A stretch of DNA of 64,000 nucleotides from Sediminicola luteus (GCF_002514735.1 NZ_KZ300476.1:787872-851871); one strand, 5' to 3'. Counted from the stretch's first letter, positions 53,221 to 63,128 are shown. The notes: generated by a model not told the origin, from the letters alone. A program made the numbers and translations.

Positions 53221-54984
53221 TTATTGAAACATATCAAACTTATAGGTGGCCCCCGCCAAAACCTGTAAACCTTGGGTAGGAAATCGGGCCCATTTTTGAT
53301 AGTCTCCGGCCAAATTACTTCCCTTAACGAAAATGGAAAGTTGGTTATTGAAGCGGTAGCCTGCATGCAGATTGGCATCTAAATAGGCGTCCAATGTTAT
53401 GATGTTGGCCGGGAATTCGGCCGGGTTGCCACTTTCTACAACTACAGCCTCCAAATCGTCGCGTTCGCCTACATAGAACAACTGTCCGCCAAAGAACCAC
53501 TGCTCACCCATTTGATAGTCGAACCATACTTTGGCCTGAATCTCGGGAAGGTTCCAAGCCGGATTATCGGTCTCGGTATCATAGGTATTGTAATCTACCT
53601 GCGCGCCAAGGGTAAAATCGCGGGCCACATCTAAACTTAATGCCCCGCGTACCCCAAAGGTGCGTACATCGTCGTAGAATACCTGGAACGAATTGCCAAA
53701 AGTGTATTCCTCGGCCGGCTGTCTAAACGCATTGGTCGGATTCAGTAAAAACAGGGGCTTCCGGTTTTCGGCACTGTACGACCCACGGACGTCATAGGAA
53801 AGGTTAGGCAATAACTGTCCTTTTAACCCGGCATAACCCAAATATTGCCTATCGGTCGGGCTCATGGTTAGGGTGGGCGAAACATAAGGGTTTTCATTTA
53901 CATAATCGAAATAGGAATTCTGTTCCAAATCGCCCTGTAAGCCACCATAGGCAATTACGTTATCACCCGAGATACGGAATGAGGCCGTAATATCGGGATA
54001 GATATAAAAACCTCCGCTTTCACCAAAACTATCGTCGCCATATAGTAGTTTGGCGCCAAGGTTCAAGGTAAGTTCATCGCGGAGAATGGTAATACCCGGA
54101 CTTACCCCAAACTGCATGGCGTGGTAATCTACCGTACCCAGATTTTCGCTGGCGTTCAAGGAGTTCGCTCCCATTTGTCCGCCCACATAGTCGGCCTTTA
54201 CTTCTATGGTAAAAAGTTCATCGGCAATGGGCAATTCAAAAACCGGAGCTATCATGGCCCGGTTCTCGCCCGACTCACTACCATCCCAAAACCGGCGCAA
54301 TAGTACTTTGCCTTCTTTGATTACGGCATCGTCCCATTTAAGATTACCACCCAATTGGGCATTATAATACGATTGTTTGCCACTGACTCCATCGAGGGTG
54401 CCCTCAGGAAAGGTGTCGTCCAACACCCCATACCAATGGTATATCTTATGGGTAAAGCCCCCTTCGATACCCCAGCCCATATAGCGGTCTTGGCGGGCAT
54501 AGGCGGCATTGAGAGAGGTATTGTAAAAGTCGTTATCGAGTACTACCCCGTCTACCGCCCCACGTGAGGAGTGGTGGTTAAGGCCCACATCTAACCTGGA
54601 ATCGCGATCTATGGCGGCCGAAGTATAAAAATCTACTAAGGCATTATTGTAATTGCCCAAGCCAACCGAGGCATAGGAATCGTACTGCTTTTCGGGTCGG
54701 CGTTTTTTAACACCACTGGCCTTGCCCTTGGCCGGGGTAAATGTCGAGGCCACCGGAACCGAGAAAATACTGTATTGTACCGGCTTCTTTTGCAGGGTAA
54801 CCGAGTCGCCCACCTGAGGGGTCGATTTAATTTTTACGGCATCGCCAACGGTAGGGCTATAGGCCTTTACCACGTTTACCGTTTGGGTACCTATGGGGTC
54901 GTCTTCTTGGGCCTGGGCCGAGAAAATACTGAAACAGATCCCCAAGAAAATAGCAAATGGCTTATAATTCATTTTCCTTTCCAT
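53221..54984 (-). CDS. Plug-less outer-membrane beta-barrel (TonB-receptor-like)
   Basis: A protein of about 587 residues with a signal peptide (NYKPFAIFLGICFSIFSAQA). It resembles Bacteroidota proteins often labelled TonB-dependent receptor, but no plug domain or TonB box is apparent. A short N-terminal segment (GTQTVNVVKAYSPTVGDAVK, then a Lys/Pro-rich linker) leads directly into barrel strands from about residue 105 (YDSYASVGLGNYNNALVDFY). The last residues are TYKFDMFQ, an aromatic barrel end. It follows the TPR gene on the same strand: the ATG at 54982-54984 begins right after the TPR stop (a second ATG is at 54972), so the pair is an operon. Role unknown. Confidence 0.78.
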   Translation of the reverse strand: MERKMNYKPFAIFLGICFSIFSAQAQEDDPIGTQTVNVVKAYSPTVGDAVKIKSTPQVGDSVTLQKKPVQYSIFSVPVASTFTPAKGKASGVKKRRPEKQYDSYASVGLGNYNNALVDFYTSAAIDRDSRLDVGLNHHSSRGAVDGVVLDNDFYNTSLNAAYARQDRYMGWGIEGGFTHKIYHWYGVLDDTFPEGTLDGVSGKQSYYNAQLGGNLKWDDAVIKEGKVLLRRFWDGSESGENRAMIAPVFELPIADELFTIEVKADYVGGQMGANSLNASENLGTVDYHAMQFGVSPGITILRDELTLNLGAKLLYGDDSFGESGGFYIYPDITASFRISGDNVIAYGGLQGDLEQNSYFDYVNENPYVSPTLTMSPTDRQYLGYAGLKGQLLPNLSYDVRGSYSAENRKPLFLLNPTNAFRQPAEEYTFGNSFQVFYDDVRTFGVRGALSLDVARDFTLGAQVDYNTYDTETDNPAWNLPEIQAKVWFDYQMGEQWFFGGQLFYVGERDDLEAVVVESGNPAEFPANIITLDAYLDANLHAGYRFNNQLSIFVKGSNLAGDYQKWARFPTQGLQVLAGATYKFDMFQ

Positions 54985-54985
54985 A

Positions 54986-57900
54986 TTAGTTCTCATTGGG
55001 GTTCACGGAGGAATTGGTCATCGCCTCCTTGGTTTTGATCTTGGACAGTTCGGTCTGTGCCTTTTCGGTGATTTCTTGATAGTCGGCAAAATTCTTGATG
55101 ACACTTTCCAAAATATAGGTTGCTTGAAAAGCATCGCCCAGGGCATAAAAGTTCTGGGCCATTAACACCAAACCTTTACCACCCCATTCTTTATAACCGG
55201 AATATTCCTTGGCCAATTTTTGTACGGCCGCATTAGACTCTTCAAAATCTTGATGCTGGTTTTTAAAATAGGCATCATAGTATAAGGCCTCTGCAGCCTC
55301 GCCTCCTTTGGCGAATTTCAATACTTCGGTGTAGGCTTCACGGGCGCGGGACATATCGCCGGTTTCCCGGGCCGAACGGGCGATCATGGTATGGGCATCG
55401 GCCTTGATCCGGTCGTCTATTCCGGGACTGGCCAATACCTTTTGGGCATACTCCAAGGTTTTGTCGTACTGTTTTTGACCGTAATACCCTTTCATTAGGT
55501 TGGATTGGGCAAAACTGACATTCTGCGGGATTAATGCCGTAGTCTCCAACTGATGTAAATAAGGCATGGCCGCGCCATAATCTTCCTTGCCAATATAAAT
55601 CTCACAAGTTCTTGTTAAGGCCTGTTCGCTATATTCATTAGAGCTATCGCCCACCAACTTAAAATGAGTCAAGGCTTTGTCGTATTCACCTTTTCCGAAA
55701 TAGAGTTGCGCCAGGTTAAAACGGGCCTCCATGGCATGCAGTCCATTCGGAAATTGCGCCACATAGGCCTCCATTTGTTTAATAGCTGTTTTTTCCTTGC
55801 CTTCGGCCAAGGCCCTATTGGCAGCCTCAAAACTGGCCTCGTCCAATTCGGCATCGGAGACTTCTACAAAATCGAGCCCTTTGGCCCAATCGGCATATTC
55901 GCCTACCCGTCCCAGGTCTACATAGACCAATTTGGCCGACGATACTGCCTGAACGGCCTCTTGGGTACCCGGATATTTAGCCACAACTTGTTTAAAGGTG
56001 TTTAATGCCGCCTCGTTTTGGTTGGCATTGTATTGGGTCAAGCCTTTTCGCATCAATGCCTTGGGGGCCACCTTACTTTTCGGGAACTGACGCACGATTT
56101 TGTCATAAATCTGTAGGCCTTGTCCGCGGTCGCCTTTTTTAATATAGGTATTGCCCAACTCGAAAAGGGCTTCTTCCTTAAAGCGCGATTTCGGATAGCG
56201 GGCATCAAATCCTCGTAGTTCCCCTATTTTTTTCTCCACCCGGTCTACAAAACCATAGGAAAGGGCTTTTTGGTAGGTGGCATAGTCTTTGCCCGAAGCC
56301 CCCGGTTTTGACAGCACCAGATTATAGGTCTCCAGAGCAGGCCAATATTTGCTGGTCACAAAATAACAATCGGCCAAGCGCATGAGCCCGTCATTTTGCA
56401 GGTCGGCCAAGGCCGCATTGCGGTCGGTAAAATTTTTAAAAGCGTCCCCGGCCTCGGCATAGGCTTTTTGTTTGTAATGGGCATAGCCCAGCTGATAGTC
56501 TACCTGGGCCCATTCTTCCAACCCTTGGTCCCCGGCTCGTTTAAAGCCCTCAAAGCCATTTACCGCCTCGGGGTAACGGCCCAACACATATAAAGACTCG
56601 GCCTCCCAATATTGGCTACGTGCGGTGTAGGTAGGATCGGCCGCAACCGCTCTTGCCTTTTCGAAATAGGTGAAAGCGTCCAGATAATTATTCTCATAAA
56701 ACAGTTCAGAGGCCCTTAAAAAGGCTACTTTTTGGTACACGGCATCCGTGGCGAACCCTCTGTTCTTATCCAACAGTTCCAAAGCGCCCTCGTAGTTGCC
56801 CGAGCTTACATAACTATCTACCAACAGTTCTTTGATCTTATCTTCTTGGGGGTCGTCTGGATATTTTTTTAAATAGGCCATCAAGGTCTCCGGAACCGAT
56901 TCGTACGGATTCCCAACTTCGTAGCCCAATTTGGCATAATTCAGATGGGCATCTTTGGTAATCTCCGCAGAAAAATCCATCTGGCTCGCATTTCGAAAGG
57001 CGTTCAAAGCCTCCTGTTTTTTATCGAGCTTTAAATAACACTCGGCCAAATGGTAATAGGCATTCTGGGCCACCGCATTGGTACCGCCCACAATTTTATT
57101 GAACTGACCAATGGCCCCGGCATAATCGCCTTGTTTGTAATGCGAATATCCCAAAAGGTAGTAATCGGTATTGCTCCATTTACCCCGTTTTCCTTTGTAT
57201 TTTTCAAGGTAAGGCACAGCCTCACCATATTGTTTTAGGTTAAAATAACTTTCGCCTATGATTTTATTGAGCTCTGAGATTTCCTTGCGATCGGCCTTGG
57301 GTAAATGTTGTTTGGCCAATCGAATGGCTTCTTCAAACTTACCCAGTTTAAAATTCATGTCGGCCTGGTAGTAGGAGAGCTTTTCCTCTAAAAGTTCGGG
57401 ATCTTGTATTTGGTCGAATCGCTGGTTGGCCGTATCGTAATCGTCTTGCTCATAAGCCATATAGCCCAAATAATACTTGGCCTGGGAACCATAGGTCTCG
57501 GTATGCGAGACCTTATTGAAGTATTGTTCGGCCCCTTTGTAGTTTTTCCCGTTAAACAGGGCGTAACCATTATTGAAATCGAAACGTTCACGATCTTTTT
57601 GACCCAACGAACGTACATCGGCCTTGCGATACCATTTTAAGGCATACGGATACTTGCCCGTCTCAAAATAATAGTCGGCCACATCCATAAAGGCGGTATT
57701 ACGTTTGGTGGAGGTCGGATAGCGTTCAACAAAGCTTTCCATAAGTTTATCGGCGCCGGTCTGGTTTAAGCGTATGGCCGCATTGGCCACATAATAGGCA
57801 CTATTGGCCTGAACCTCGGGATCTTCAGAGACAGCCCCTACCCTTCTAAAAATGGCTTGGGAAGCTTGGTACTGCTTGTTGTTGTAAAGATCAAGGGCCT

Positions 57901-58006
57901 TTTGGTAGTCTTTATCGGCATGGGTATAGATTGCGGTCTCTTGCCCATGGGCCCAATGCAGAAATCCCGTTACTAGGAACAGGATAACCGTGGCAAAGTG
58001 TTTCAT
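54986..58006 (-). CDS. Large periplasmic TPR protein
   Basis: A 1006-residue protein with a signal peptide (KHFATVILFLVTGFLHWAHG). Almost all of the rest consists of TPR-like helix pairs: YQKALDLYNNKQYQASQAIF, LLGYSHYKQGDYAGAIGQFN, LGYAHYKQKAYAEAGDAF and many others. The C-terminus is KTKEAMTNSSVNPNEN, without a membrane anchor. TPR arrays are protein-protein scaffolds; the barrel encoded directly downstream is the best candidate partner (inference from operon). A -7 box lies 28-35 bp upstream. Divergent from the FtsE-like gene. Confidence 0.88.
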   Translation of the reverse strand: MKHFATVILFLVTGFLHWAHGQETAIYTHADKDYQKALDLYNNKQYQASQAIFRRVGAVSEDPEVQANSAYYVANAAIRLNQTGADKLMESFVERYPTSTKRNTAFMDVADYYFETGKYPYALKWYRKADVRSLGQKDRERFDFNNGYALFNGKNYKGAEQYFNKVSHTETYGSQAKYYLGYMAYEQDDYDTANQRFDQIQDPELLEEKLSYYQADMNFKLGKFEEAIRLAKQHLPKADRKEISELNKIIGESYFNLKQYGEAVPYLEKYKGKRGKWSNTDYYLLGYSHYKQGDYAGAIGQFNKIVGGTNAVAQNAYYHLAECYLKLDKKQEALNAFRNASQMDFSAEITKDAHLNYAKLGYEVGNPYESVPETLMAYLKKYPDDPQEDKIKELLVDSYVSSGNYEGALELLDKNRGFATDAVYQKVAFLRASELFYENNYLDAFTYFEKARAVAADPTYTARSQYWEAESLYVLGRYPEAVNGFEGFKRAGDQGLEEWAQVDYQLGYAHYKQKAYAEAGDAFKNFTDRNAALADLQNDGLMRLADCYFVTSKYWPALETYNLVLSKPGASGKDYATYQKALSYGFVDRVEKKIGELRGFDARYPKSRFKEEALFELGNTYIKKGDRGQGLQIYDKIVRQFPKSKVAPKALMRKGLTQYNANQNEAALNTFKQVVAKYPGTQEAVQAVSSAKLVYVDLGRVGEYADWAKGLDFVEVSDAELDEASFEAANRALAEGKEKTAIKQMEAYVAQFPNGLHAMEARFNLAQLYFGKGEYDKALTHFKLVGDSSNEYSEQALTRTCEIYIGKEDYGAAMPYLHQLETTALIPQNVSFAQSNLMKGYYGQKQYDKTLEYAQKVLASPGIDDRIKADAHTMIARSARETGDMSRAREAYTEVLKFAKGGEAAEALYYDAYFKNQHQDFEESNAAVQKLAKEYSGYKEWGGKGLVLMAQNFYALGDAFQATYILESVIKNFADYQEITEKAQTELSKIKTKEAMTNSSVNPNEN

Positions 58007-58033
58007 GTATAGCTATCTTTTCAAATAGGCTGA

Positions 58034-58041
58034 CAAACCTA
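58034..58041 (-). promoter_or_regulatory. -7 box of the TPR/barrel operon
   Basis: TAGGTTTG on the minus strand matches TAnnTTTG, about 28 bp upstream of the ATG. No clear -33. Confidence 0.4.
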
Positions 58042-58081
58042 CCATACCTGGGCCAACATCTTTGGCCAGAATATTGCCGGT

Positions 58082-58206
58082 TTATAGCGTTCTCATGGTT
58101 AATATTAACGGCTCGGTCTTATAACGGAAAGATACCCCATTAAGTATGCCAAGGCCTATTTTCACAACTATTTTAAGAAATTGTTAACAAAGCCTTGGCG
58201 CTATAA
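58082..58206. repeat. Nested inverted repeats in a divergent gap
   Basis: Outer arms TTATAGCG (58082-58089) and CGCTATAA (58199-58206), inner arms GCCAAGGC (58148-58155) and GCCTTGGC (58192-58199), and a 12-bp palindrome GTTAATATTAAC (58098-58109). They lie in the 357-bp gap between the TPR operon and the FtsE-like gene, which has no gene in it. Confidence 0.45.
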
Positions 58207-58363
58207 GATAGTTTCCTAAAACAACCAAAAATCCGCAATAACATCAAAATTTAAGCCATTGGTTTAACGGGCAAGCACAGCTGATCTACAAATGCCGGGC
58301 AACCTACTTTTTACAGATGGAAAAACACCCTATATTAGCACATACAAACCTCAGCGTACCAGC

Positions 58364-59047
58364 ATGTCCGAAACCATTGTCCGATTAGACCAAGCCTCGA
58401 TTTTTCAGAAAGACAATCTTATTTTACAGGATGTCAATGTAGAAATGCGCCAGGGTGAGTTTGTGTACCTTATCGGAAAAACGGGAAGCGGAAAAAGTAG
58501 TTTTATGAAAACCCTTTATGCCGATATTCCGCTGCAGGAAGGAACAGGACAGGTAGCCGGGTTCGATTTGGAAAAACTACCGGAGTCCGATATCCCTTTT
58601 TTACGCCGAAAGCTGGGGGTGGTCTTTCAAGATTTTAAACTGTTACCCGACCGTAATATCGATCAAAACCTGCGCTTTGTTCTTAAGGCCACTGGCTGGA
58701 AGGACAAAGAAAAAATGGATGCCCGTATCAAGGAGGTCTTGGAAAAGGTGGCCATGGACACCAAAGACTTTAAATTCCCGCACGAGTTATCAGGTGGTGA
58801 ACAACAACGGGTGGCCATTGCCCGGGCCTTGCTGAACGACCCGGAATTGATCATTGCCGATGAACCCACCGGAAACTTGGATCCACAGACCAGTGTAGAA
58901 GTAATGAAGGTGCTGCAAGAAATACACCAAAGCGGCCGGAGTATTCTAATGGCCACCCACGACTATGCCTTAATACTGAAGTTTCCGGCCAAAACCCTGA
59001 AGTGCGATGAAGGCAAGGTATTCGAGGTCGTTCAAAAAAGTGTTTAG
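58364..59047 (+). CDS. FtsE-like ABC ATPase
   Basis: A 227-residue ABC ATPase. The ATG at 58364 gives MSETIVRLDQASIFQKDNLI, matching FtsE; a longer frame to 58292 is not supported. Motifs: Walker A GKTGSGKSS, Q-loop VVFQDFKLLPDRN, signature HELSGGEQQRVAIARALL, Walker B LIIADEPTGNLDP and H-loop LMATHDY. FtsE partners the membrane protein FtsX to control peptidoglycan hydrolases at division; no ftsX is next to it. It could also be a LolD-like ATPase, but the length and lack of a partner fit the FtsE assignment used in flavobacteria. Confidence 0.8.
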   Translation: MSETIVRLDQASIFQKDNLILQDVNVEMRQGEFVYLIGKTGSGKSSFMKTLYADIPLQEGTGQVAGFDLEKLPESDIPFLRRKLGVVFQDFKLLPDRNIDQNLRFVLKATGWKDKEKMDARIKEVLEKVAMDTKDFKFPHELSGGEQQRVAIARALLNDPELIIADEPTGNLDPQTSVEVMKVLQEIHQSGRSILMATHDYALILKFPAKTLKCDEGKVFEVVQKSV

Positions 59048-59321
59048 GCATTCCAATTAAAGATAAAAGACCGCTTCGCTCATTGATATTAGAACAAAGA
59101 CAAAGAGGTTTATCCGAAAATCATGTGTTTTCACCTTGATCGGACTCGGCCATCCCGCCCAATGATCATAAAGCCTTCTAAGTAAGACTCCAAAGCATTA
59201 GCGATACCTTTCAAATTAAAAACCCTAAACACTATAGCCTCAAAAAGCTATGTTTTACCCCAAACCAGTGAAATAAGGTTTCCAAAACTTTTTCGTTTCT
59301 TTGAGGGCAAAACAACCGACC

Positions 59322-60074
59322 ATGAATATTTTGGGAATCGATATAGGGGGCAGTGGTATGAAGGGCGCCTTGGTAGATATTATTACAGGCGAACGTGTTT
59401 CTGACCGCTTTAGGGTACCCACGCCCGAAACCCGTAATCCCGAAGGCATGGCTGGCGCTATAAAAGAAATTGTTGACCATTTCGATTACCATGGCCCCGT
59501 GGGTTGTGGTTTTCCAACCTCCTTGAAAAAAGGGGTCTGCAACTCGGCAGGCAACCTAGACCCAAGCTGGGTGGGCCAAAATGTAGCCGAGGTGTTCAAT
59601 GCGGCCACAGGCTTACCTTTTACCGTGGTTAACGATGCCGATGCGGCCGCCTTTGCCGAAATTCGCTATGGTGCCGGACTCGATGTAGATGGCTTGGTGG
59701 TTATGATAACCATTGGAACCGGATTGGGTAGCGGGGTATTTTGGAACGGTGAATTGATACCCAATTTTGAATTGGGACAATTACCTTACAAGGAATATTC
59801 GAAAATAGAGCTCTGGGCCGCAGGATCGGCCAAAGACCGCGAAGGCCTCAGCTATAAAAAATGGGTGAAACGCTTCAATAAATTTTTACAGTATATAGAC
59901 TTGATCGTATCTCCTGATCTTATTATCGTAGGGGGTGGCGCCTCTAAAGATTGGGCCAAGTTTGAAGCCGGGATTACCATTCCTACCCCGGTGGTACCTG
60001 CCCAACTAAAGAACCATGCCGGAATTATCGGTGCCGCGGCCATGTGCCCTCCTGGTGAGTGGCCTGTGAAGTAA
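59322..60074 (+). CDS. ROK-family kinase, polyphosphate glucokinase-like
   Basis: A 250-residue sugar kinase. The start ATG at 59322 gives MNILGIDIGGSGMKGALVD with the phosphate-1 loop; a TTG seven codons earlier is less likely. Further motifs: VGCGFPTSLKKGVCNSAGNL, VVNDADAAAFAE (catalytic Asp), TIGTGLGSGVFWNG, and PDLIIVGGGASKDW. The LGQLPYKEYSKIE segment with no ROK zinc CXCG cluster is typical of polyphosphate/ATP glucokinases (PpgK). It would feed glucose into metabolism, using polyphosphate or ATP. The sulfatase genes downstream are 119 bp away and may not be co-transcribed. Confidence 0.85.
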   Translation: MNILGIDIGGSGMKGALVDIITGERVSDRFRVPTPETRNPEGMAGAIKEIVDHFDYHGPVGCGFPTSLKKGVCNSAGNLDPSWVGQNVAEVFNAATGLPFTVVNDADAAAFAEIRYGAGLDVDGLVVMITIGTGLGSGVFWNGELIPNFELGQLPYKEYSKIELWAAGSAKDREGLSYKKWVKRFNKFLQYIDLIVSPDLIIVGGGASKDWAKFEAGITIPTPVVPAQLKNHAGIIGAAAMCPPGEWPVK

Positions 60075-60192
60075 TGCATAGGCGCTAAAAAAAATTCTTT
60101 ACATCCTTAAACCTTTGGTCATTTTCAGTGTCAAACGGACACAGTTTTGATAAATCAGTTATATTTATCCAACCCCTAATCCGTATGACCCT

Positions 60193-61638
60193 ATGAACCA
60201 ATTTGCTTCCAGAATACTATCTAGTTGTTTAACACTCCTTTTTGTCTTAGGGCTTTATAGTCAAAATTCCGAACGACCCAATGTCATCTTTATCATGGTC
60301 GATGATATGGCCTGGGCCGATGTGACCCAAGTTGCGGCACAAAACGGATTTTACGAATTGCCCAATATGCTGCAAATGGCCCAAGAGGGTATGACTTTAA
60401 ACCGTTTCTATCCTGGCGGTCCCAATTGCGCGCCAAGTAGGGCCTGTTTGGTCAGTGGTATGTATACCCCGCGTACCAAAATCTACCAACCCAGCGGTTG
60501 GGCCAAAGGTCCAGCAAATGCCATGCGATTTGCAGCCCCCATGAAATCGAACGGGAAAAATAACTTTGGGATGGACATCCGCACCCAACTCGACCCCAAA
60601 ACCATTTCCATTGCCGAGATGCTGGAAAATGCCGGATATGCCACCGCCCGCATCGGCAAATGGCATTTGGGTCCGAATAAGCAAGGCTTTGGCCTATCGA
60701 CCCAAGACGGGGTAGACTCCTCCGAAAAAAGATATTATAACGATACTACGGCCACAGACCGTATGGTACAAGGTGCTTTCGATTTTATGGAAAAGCATCA
60801 AAAGCAACCCTTTTTCCTGTATTTCCCCCTTTGGGAAGTACATACCCCCATTGTGGCCAAACCCCATTTAGTAGCCAAATACAAAGCCAAATGGCAGCAA
60901 TGGCCCGACAAATCGATCCGTTGGAACCCTACCTATGCAGCCATGCTCGAAGAAGCCGATACGGCCATTGGGGCTTTACGGCAAAAAATCACCCAATTGG
61001 GACTCGCCAGCAACACCTTGGTCGTACTGACCTCCGACAATGGTGGGGCCGGACACATTACCTCAAACGCCCCTTTACGCGGAGCCAAGGGAAGTCTATA
61101 CGAAGGAGGCATCCGAACCTTTGCCGCAGCAGTTTGGCCATCGGTTATAAGACCGGGTAGCCAAAGCGACGATCCGATCACCGGGGTGGACCTAATGCCG
61201 AGTCTGGCCGAATTAGCTGGTGCCGAATTACCTAACACACAACCCATAGACGGACAGTCTTTCGTGTCCACCCTAAGAGGTGAAAAAAGAGAGGAGCGGG
61301 CCATTTTCTGGCATTACCCCCTTTATCTTGAAGGAAAGGATACCAGCAAACAAGGTTGGCCATCGGACCGTGTTTTACCCATTTATGGTTCAAAAGAATT
61401 ACTATGGCGCGCCGTACCCGCCAGTGCGATCATGAAAGGCGACTGGAAGTTGATCTATTACCATGAATACGGTTCGTATGAACTATTCCATATCGGAAAA
61501 GACCCCAACGAGACCCAAGAACTTTCGAAGAGCAAGCCCAAACTGGCAAAAAAGCTAAACCAAGAACTTCAGCATTGGTTAAAAACGACCGATGCCGATA
61601 TTCCTTCCGTAACCAACCCTCATTTTAAATCCCGATAA
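60193..61638 (+). CDS. Secreted S1 sulfatase, first of a pair
   Basis: A 481-residue formylglycine sulfatase. A signal peptide (cut near 23, LYSQNS) is followed by PNVIFIMVDDMAWADV with Asp37-Asp38. Active site NCAPSRACLVSGMYTPRT has the modified Cys79, then GKWHLGPN and LTSDNGGAGH. The C-terminal part ends with the sub-domain FHIGKDPNETQELS. It differs from the sulfatase at 31671 in the flanks of the active site (GGPNCAPSRA versus GSPVCAPSRS), so the substrate is probably different. The next sulfatase starts 12 bp after its stop; the two form an operon. Confidence 0.93.
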   Translation: MNQFASRILSSCLTLLFVLGLYSQNSERPNVIFIMVDDMAWADVTQVAAQNGFYELPNMLQMAQEGMTLNRFYPGGPNCAPSRACLVSGMYTPRTKIYQPSGWAKGPANAMRFAAPMKSNGKNNFGMDIRTQLDPKTISIAEMLENAGYATARIGKWHLGPNKQGFGLSTQDGVDSSEKRYYNDTTATDRMVQGAFDFMEKHQKQPFFLYFPLWEVHTPIVAKPHLVAKYKAKWQQWPDKSIRWNPTYAAMLEEADTAIGALRQKITQLGLASNTLVVLTSDNGGAGHITSNAPLRGAKGSLYEGGIRTFAAAVWPSVIRPGSQSDDPITGVDLMPSLAELAGAELPNTQPIDGQSFVSTLRGEKREERAIFWHYPLYLEGKDTSKQGWPSDRVLPIYGSKELLWRAVPASAIMKGDWKLIYYHEYGSYELFHIGKDPNETQELSKSKPKLAKKLNQELQHWLKTTDADIPSVTNPHFKSR

Positions 61639-61650
61639 GCCGTCCGCACT

Positions 61651-63105
61651 ATGAAATATGTTATTACCCTTGCTGTATTCTTGAGTACCCTCTCCATTTC
61701 CCAGGCCCAAGAAAAAGCTGAAAGACCCAATGTACTTTGGATCTATTTGGAAGATGTCAGTGGCTGGTTCAGTAGCTATGGCGACACCCTGATCCAAACC
61801 CCGAATATGGATGCCTTGGCACAATCGGGTATTCGGTTCGACCGCTATTATGCCACGGCCGGGGTATGTTCCCCCTCCAGATCTGCCGTGGTCACCGGGA
61901 TGATGCAAACCAGTATAGGGGCCCATCACCATAGATCGGCCCGATCGAATTTCCGAGGGTTACAATATGACGAATACGATAAAAATGAACTGCCCGACCA
62001 TGTGGTTCCCCTACCTATCCGTTTTAAACAGGCCGGTTATTGGACCTTTAACGATGGTAATAAAGATGACTATAACTTTGAATGGGATGCCAAAGCCTTT
62101 TACGACTATTACAACCCAAAACCATGGGGGCTTCAAAAATTCATAAACGGGGAATGTCTGGCTGGGAATACCGACGGCAAACCCTTTTTCGGGCAGATTC
62201 AGTTAGGTGGTGGTAAACTTAGAAATAGGGCTCCAAAAATAATTGACCCCAGTACCGTTAGCGTTCCACCTTATTATCCAGATGTTGCTGAGGTCAGAAA
62301 AGAAATCGCCCATCATTACGATTGCCTTCTGGAAACCGACAAACAAGTGGGTCAAATTATTGACTACCTCAAAGAAAATGGACTCTATGAGAATACGGTA
62401 ATCTTTATGTTCAGCGACCATGGCATGAAACTGCACCGTCATAAACAATTCCTATACGAAGGCGGTATCCGTTTGCCATTCGTCTTAAGTGGCCCAGGTA
62501 TTAATGGGCAACAAATCAACAGCGATTTGATCAGTGGCATTGATATCAGTGCAACCTCATTGGCCGTAGCGGGTATTGGCATTCCGGCAAGTATGGAAGG
62601 CCGCGATATTTTAAGTGCTACATACCAAGAAAGAACCCATGTTATCGCGGCCCGCGACCGCTGCGACGAGACCATAGATAAAATTAGGGCCGTTATAACC
62701 CCTAAGTACAAATACCTTTTAAACTATTACCCCGAACGCCCCTATATGCAACCGAGCTATAAAGACCCTTGGCCAGTAAGTAAAAAATTCAGGGCCATGA
62801 TGGCCGCCGGGGAAATGAATACCACCCAATTGTTGTTCTTCGGTCCAACCAAAGCCCCGGAGGAACTATACGATCTCGAAAATGACCCCCATGAGATACA
62901 CAATCTGGCCCAAGACCCCAACTACAAAAACGAACTGGAGCAACACAGAAAGCTTTTGTTCCAATGGATCGCCGAAACAGGGGATCAAGGTCAAATACCA
63001 GAATCGGACCTGGCCTTAAAATGTGTTATGGAAAGGCGCGGGGCCCATAAATGTATAGCCCCGGAATACGATAGGGTAAAAGCCAGCATGGATTCTGAAA
63101 AATAA
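61651..63105 (+). CDS. Secreted S1 sulfatase, second of a pair
   Basis: A 484-residue sulfatase with a signal peptide ending SQAQE (about 20). The active site GVCSPSRSAVVTGM has Cys73 followed by Ser, the C-S-P-S-R variant. The first metal motif reads YLEDVSGWF, so the usual Asp-Asp pair is Glu-Asp. Downstream are MQTSIGAHHHRS and FMFSDHGMKLHRH. These features resemble the group that includes N-sulfoglucosamine sulfohydrolase-like proteins; N- versus O-sulfatase activity cannot be settled from sequence. The C-terminal LYDLENDPHEIHNL is usual. Co-transcribed with the sulfatase upstream; converges with the YgjV gene. Confidence 0.92.
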   Translation: MKYVITLAVFLSTLSISQAQEKAERPNVLWIYLEDVSGWFSSYGDTLIQTPNMDALAQSGIRFDRYYATAGVCSPSRSAVVTGMMQTSIGAHHHRSARSNFRGLQYDEYDKNELPDHVVPLPIRFKQAGYWTFNDGNKDDYNFEWDAKAFYDYYNPKPWGLQKFINGECLAGNTDGKPFFGQIQLGGGKLRNRAPKIIDPSTVSVPPYYPDVAEVRKEIAHHYDCLLETDKQVGQIIDYLKENGLYENTVIFMFSDHGMKLHRHKQFLYEGGIRLPFVLSGPGINGQQINSDLISGIDISATSLAVAGIGIPASMEGRDILSATYQERTHVIAARDRCDETIDKIRAVITPKYKYLLNYYPERPYMQPSYKDPWPVSKKFRAMMAAGEMNTTQLLFFGPTKAPEELYDLENDPHEIHNLAQDPNYKNELEQHRKLLFQWIAETGDQGQIPESDLALKCVMERRGAHKCIAPEYDRVKASMDSEK

Positions 63106-63128
63106 CAACGGTTTGATCAAACAACTGA

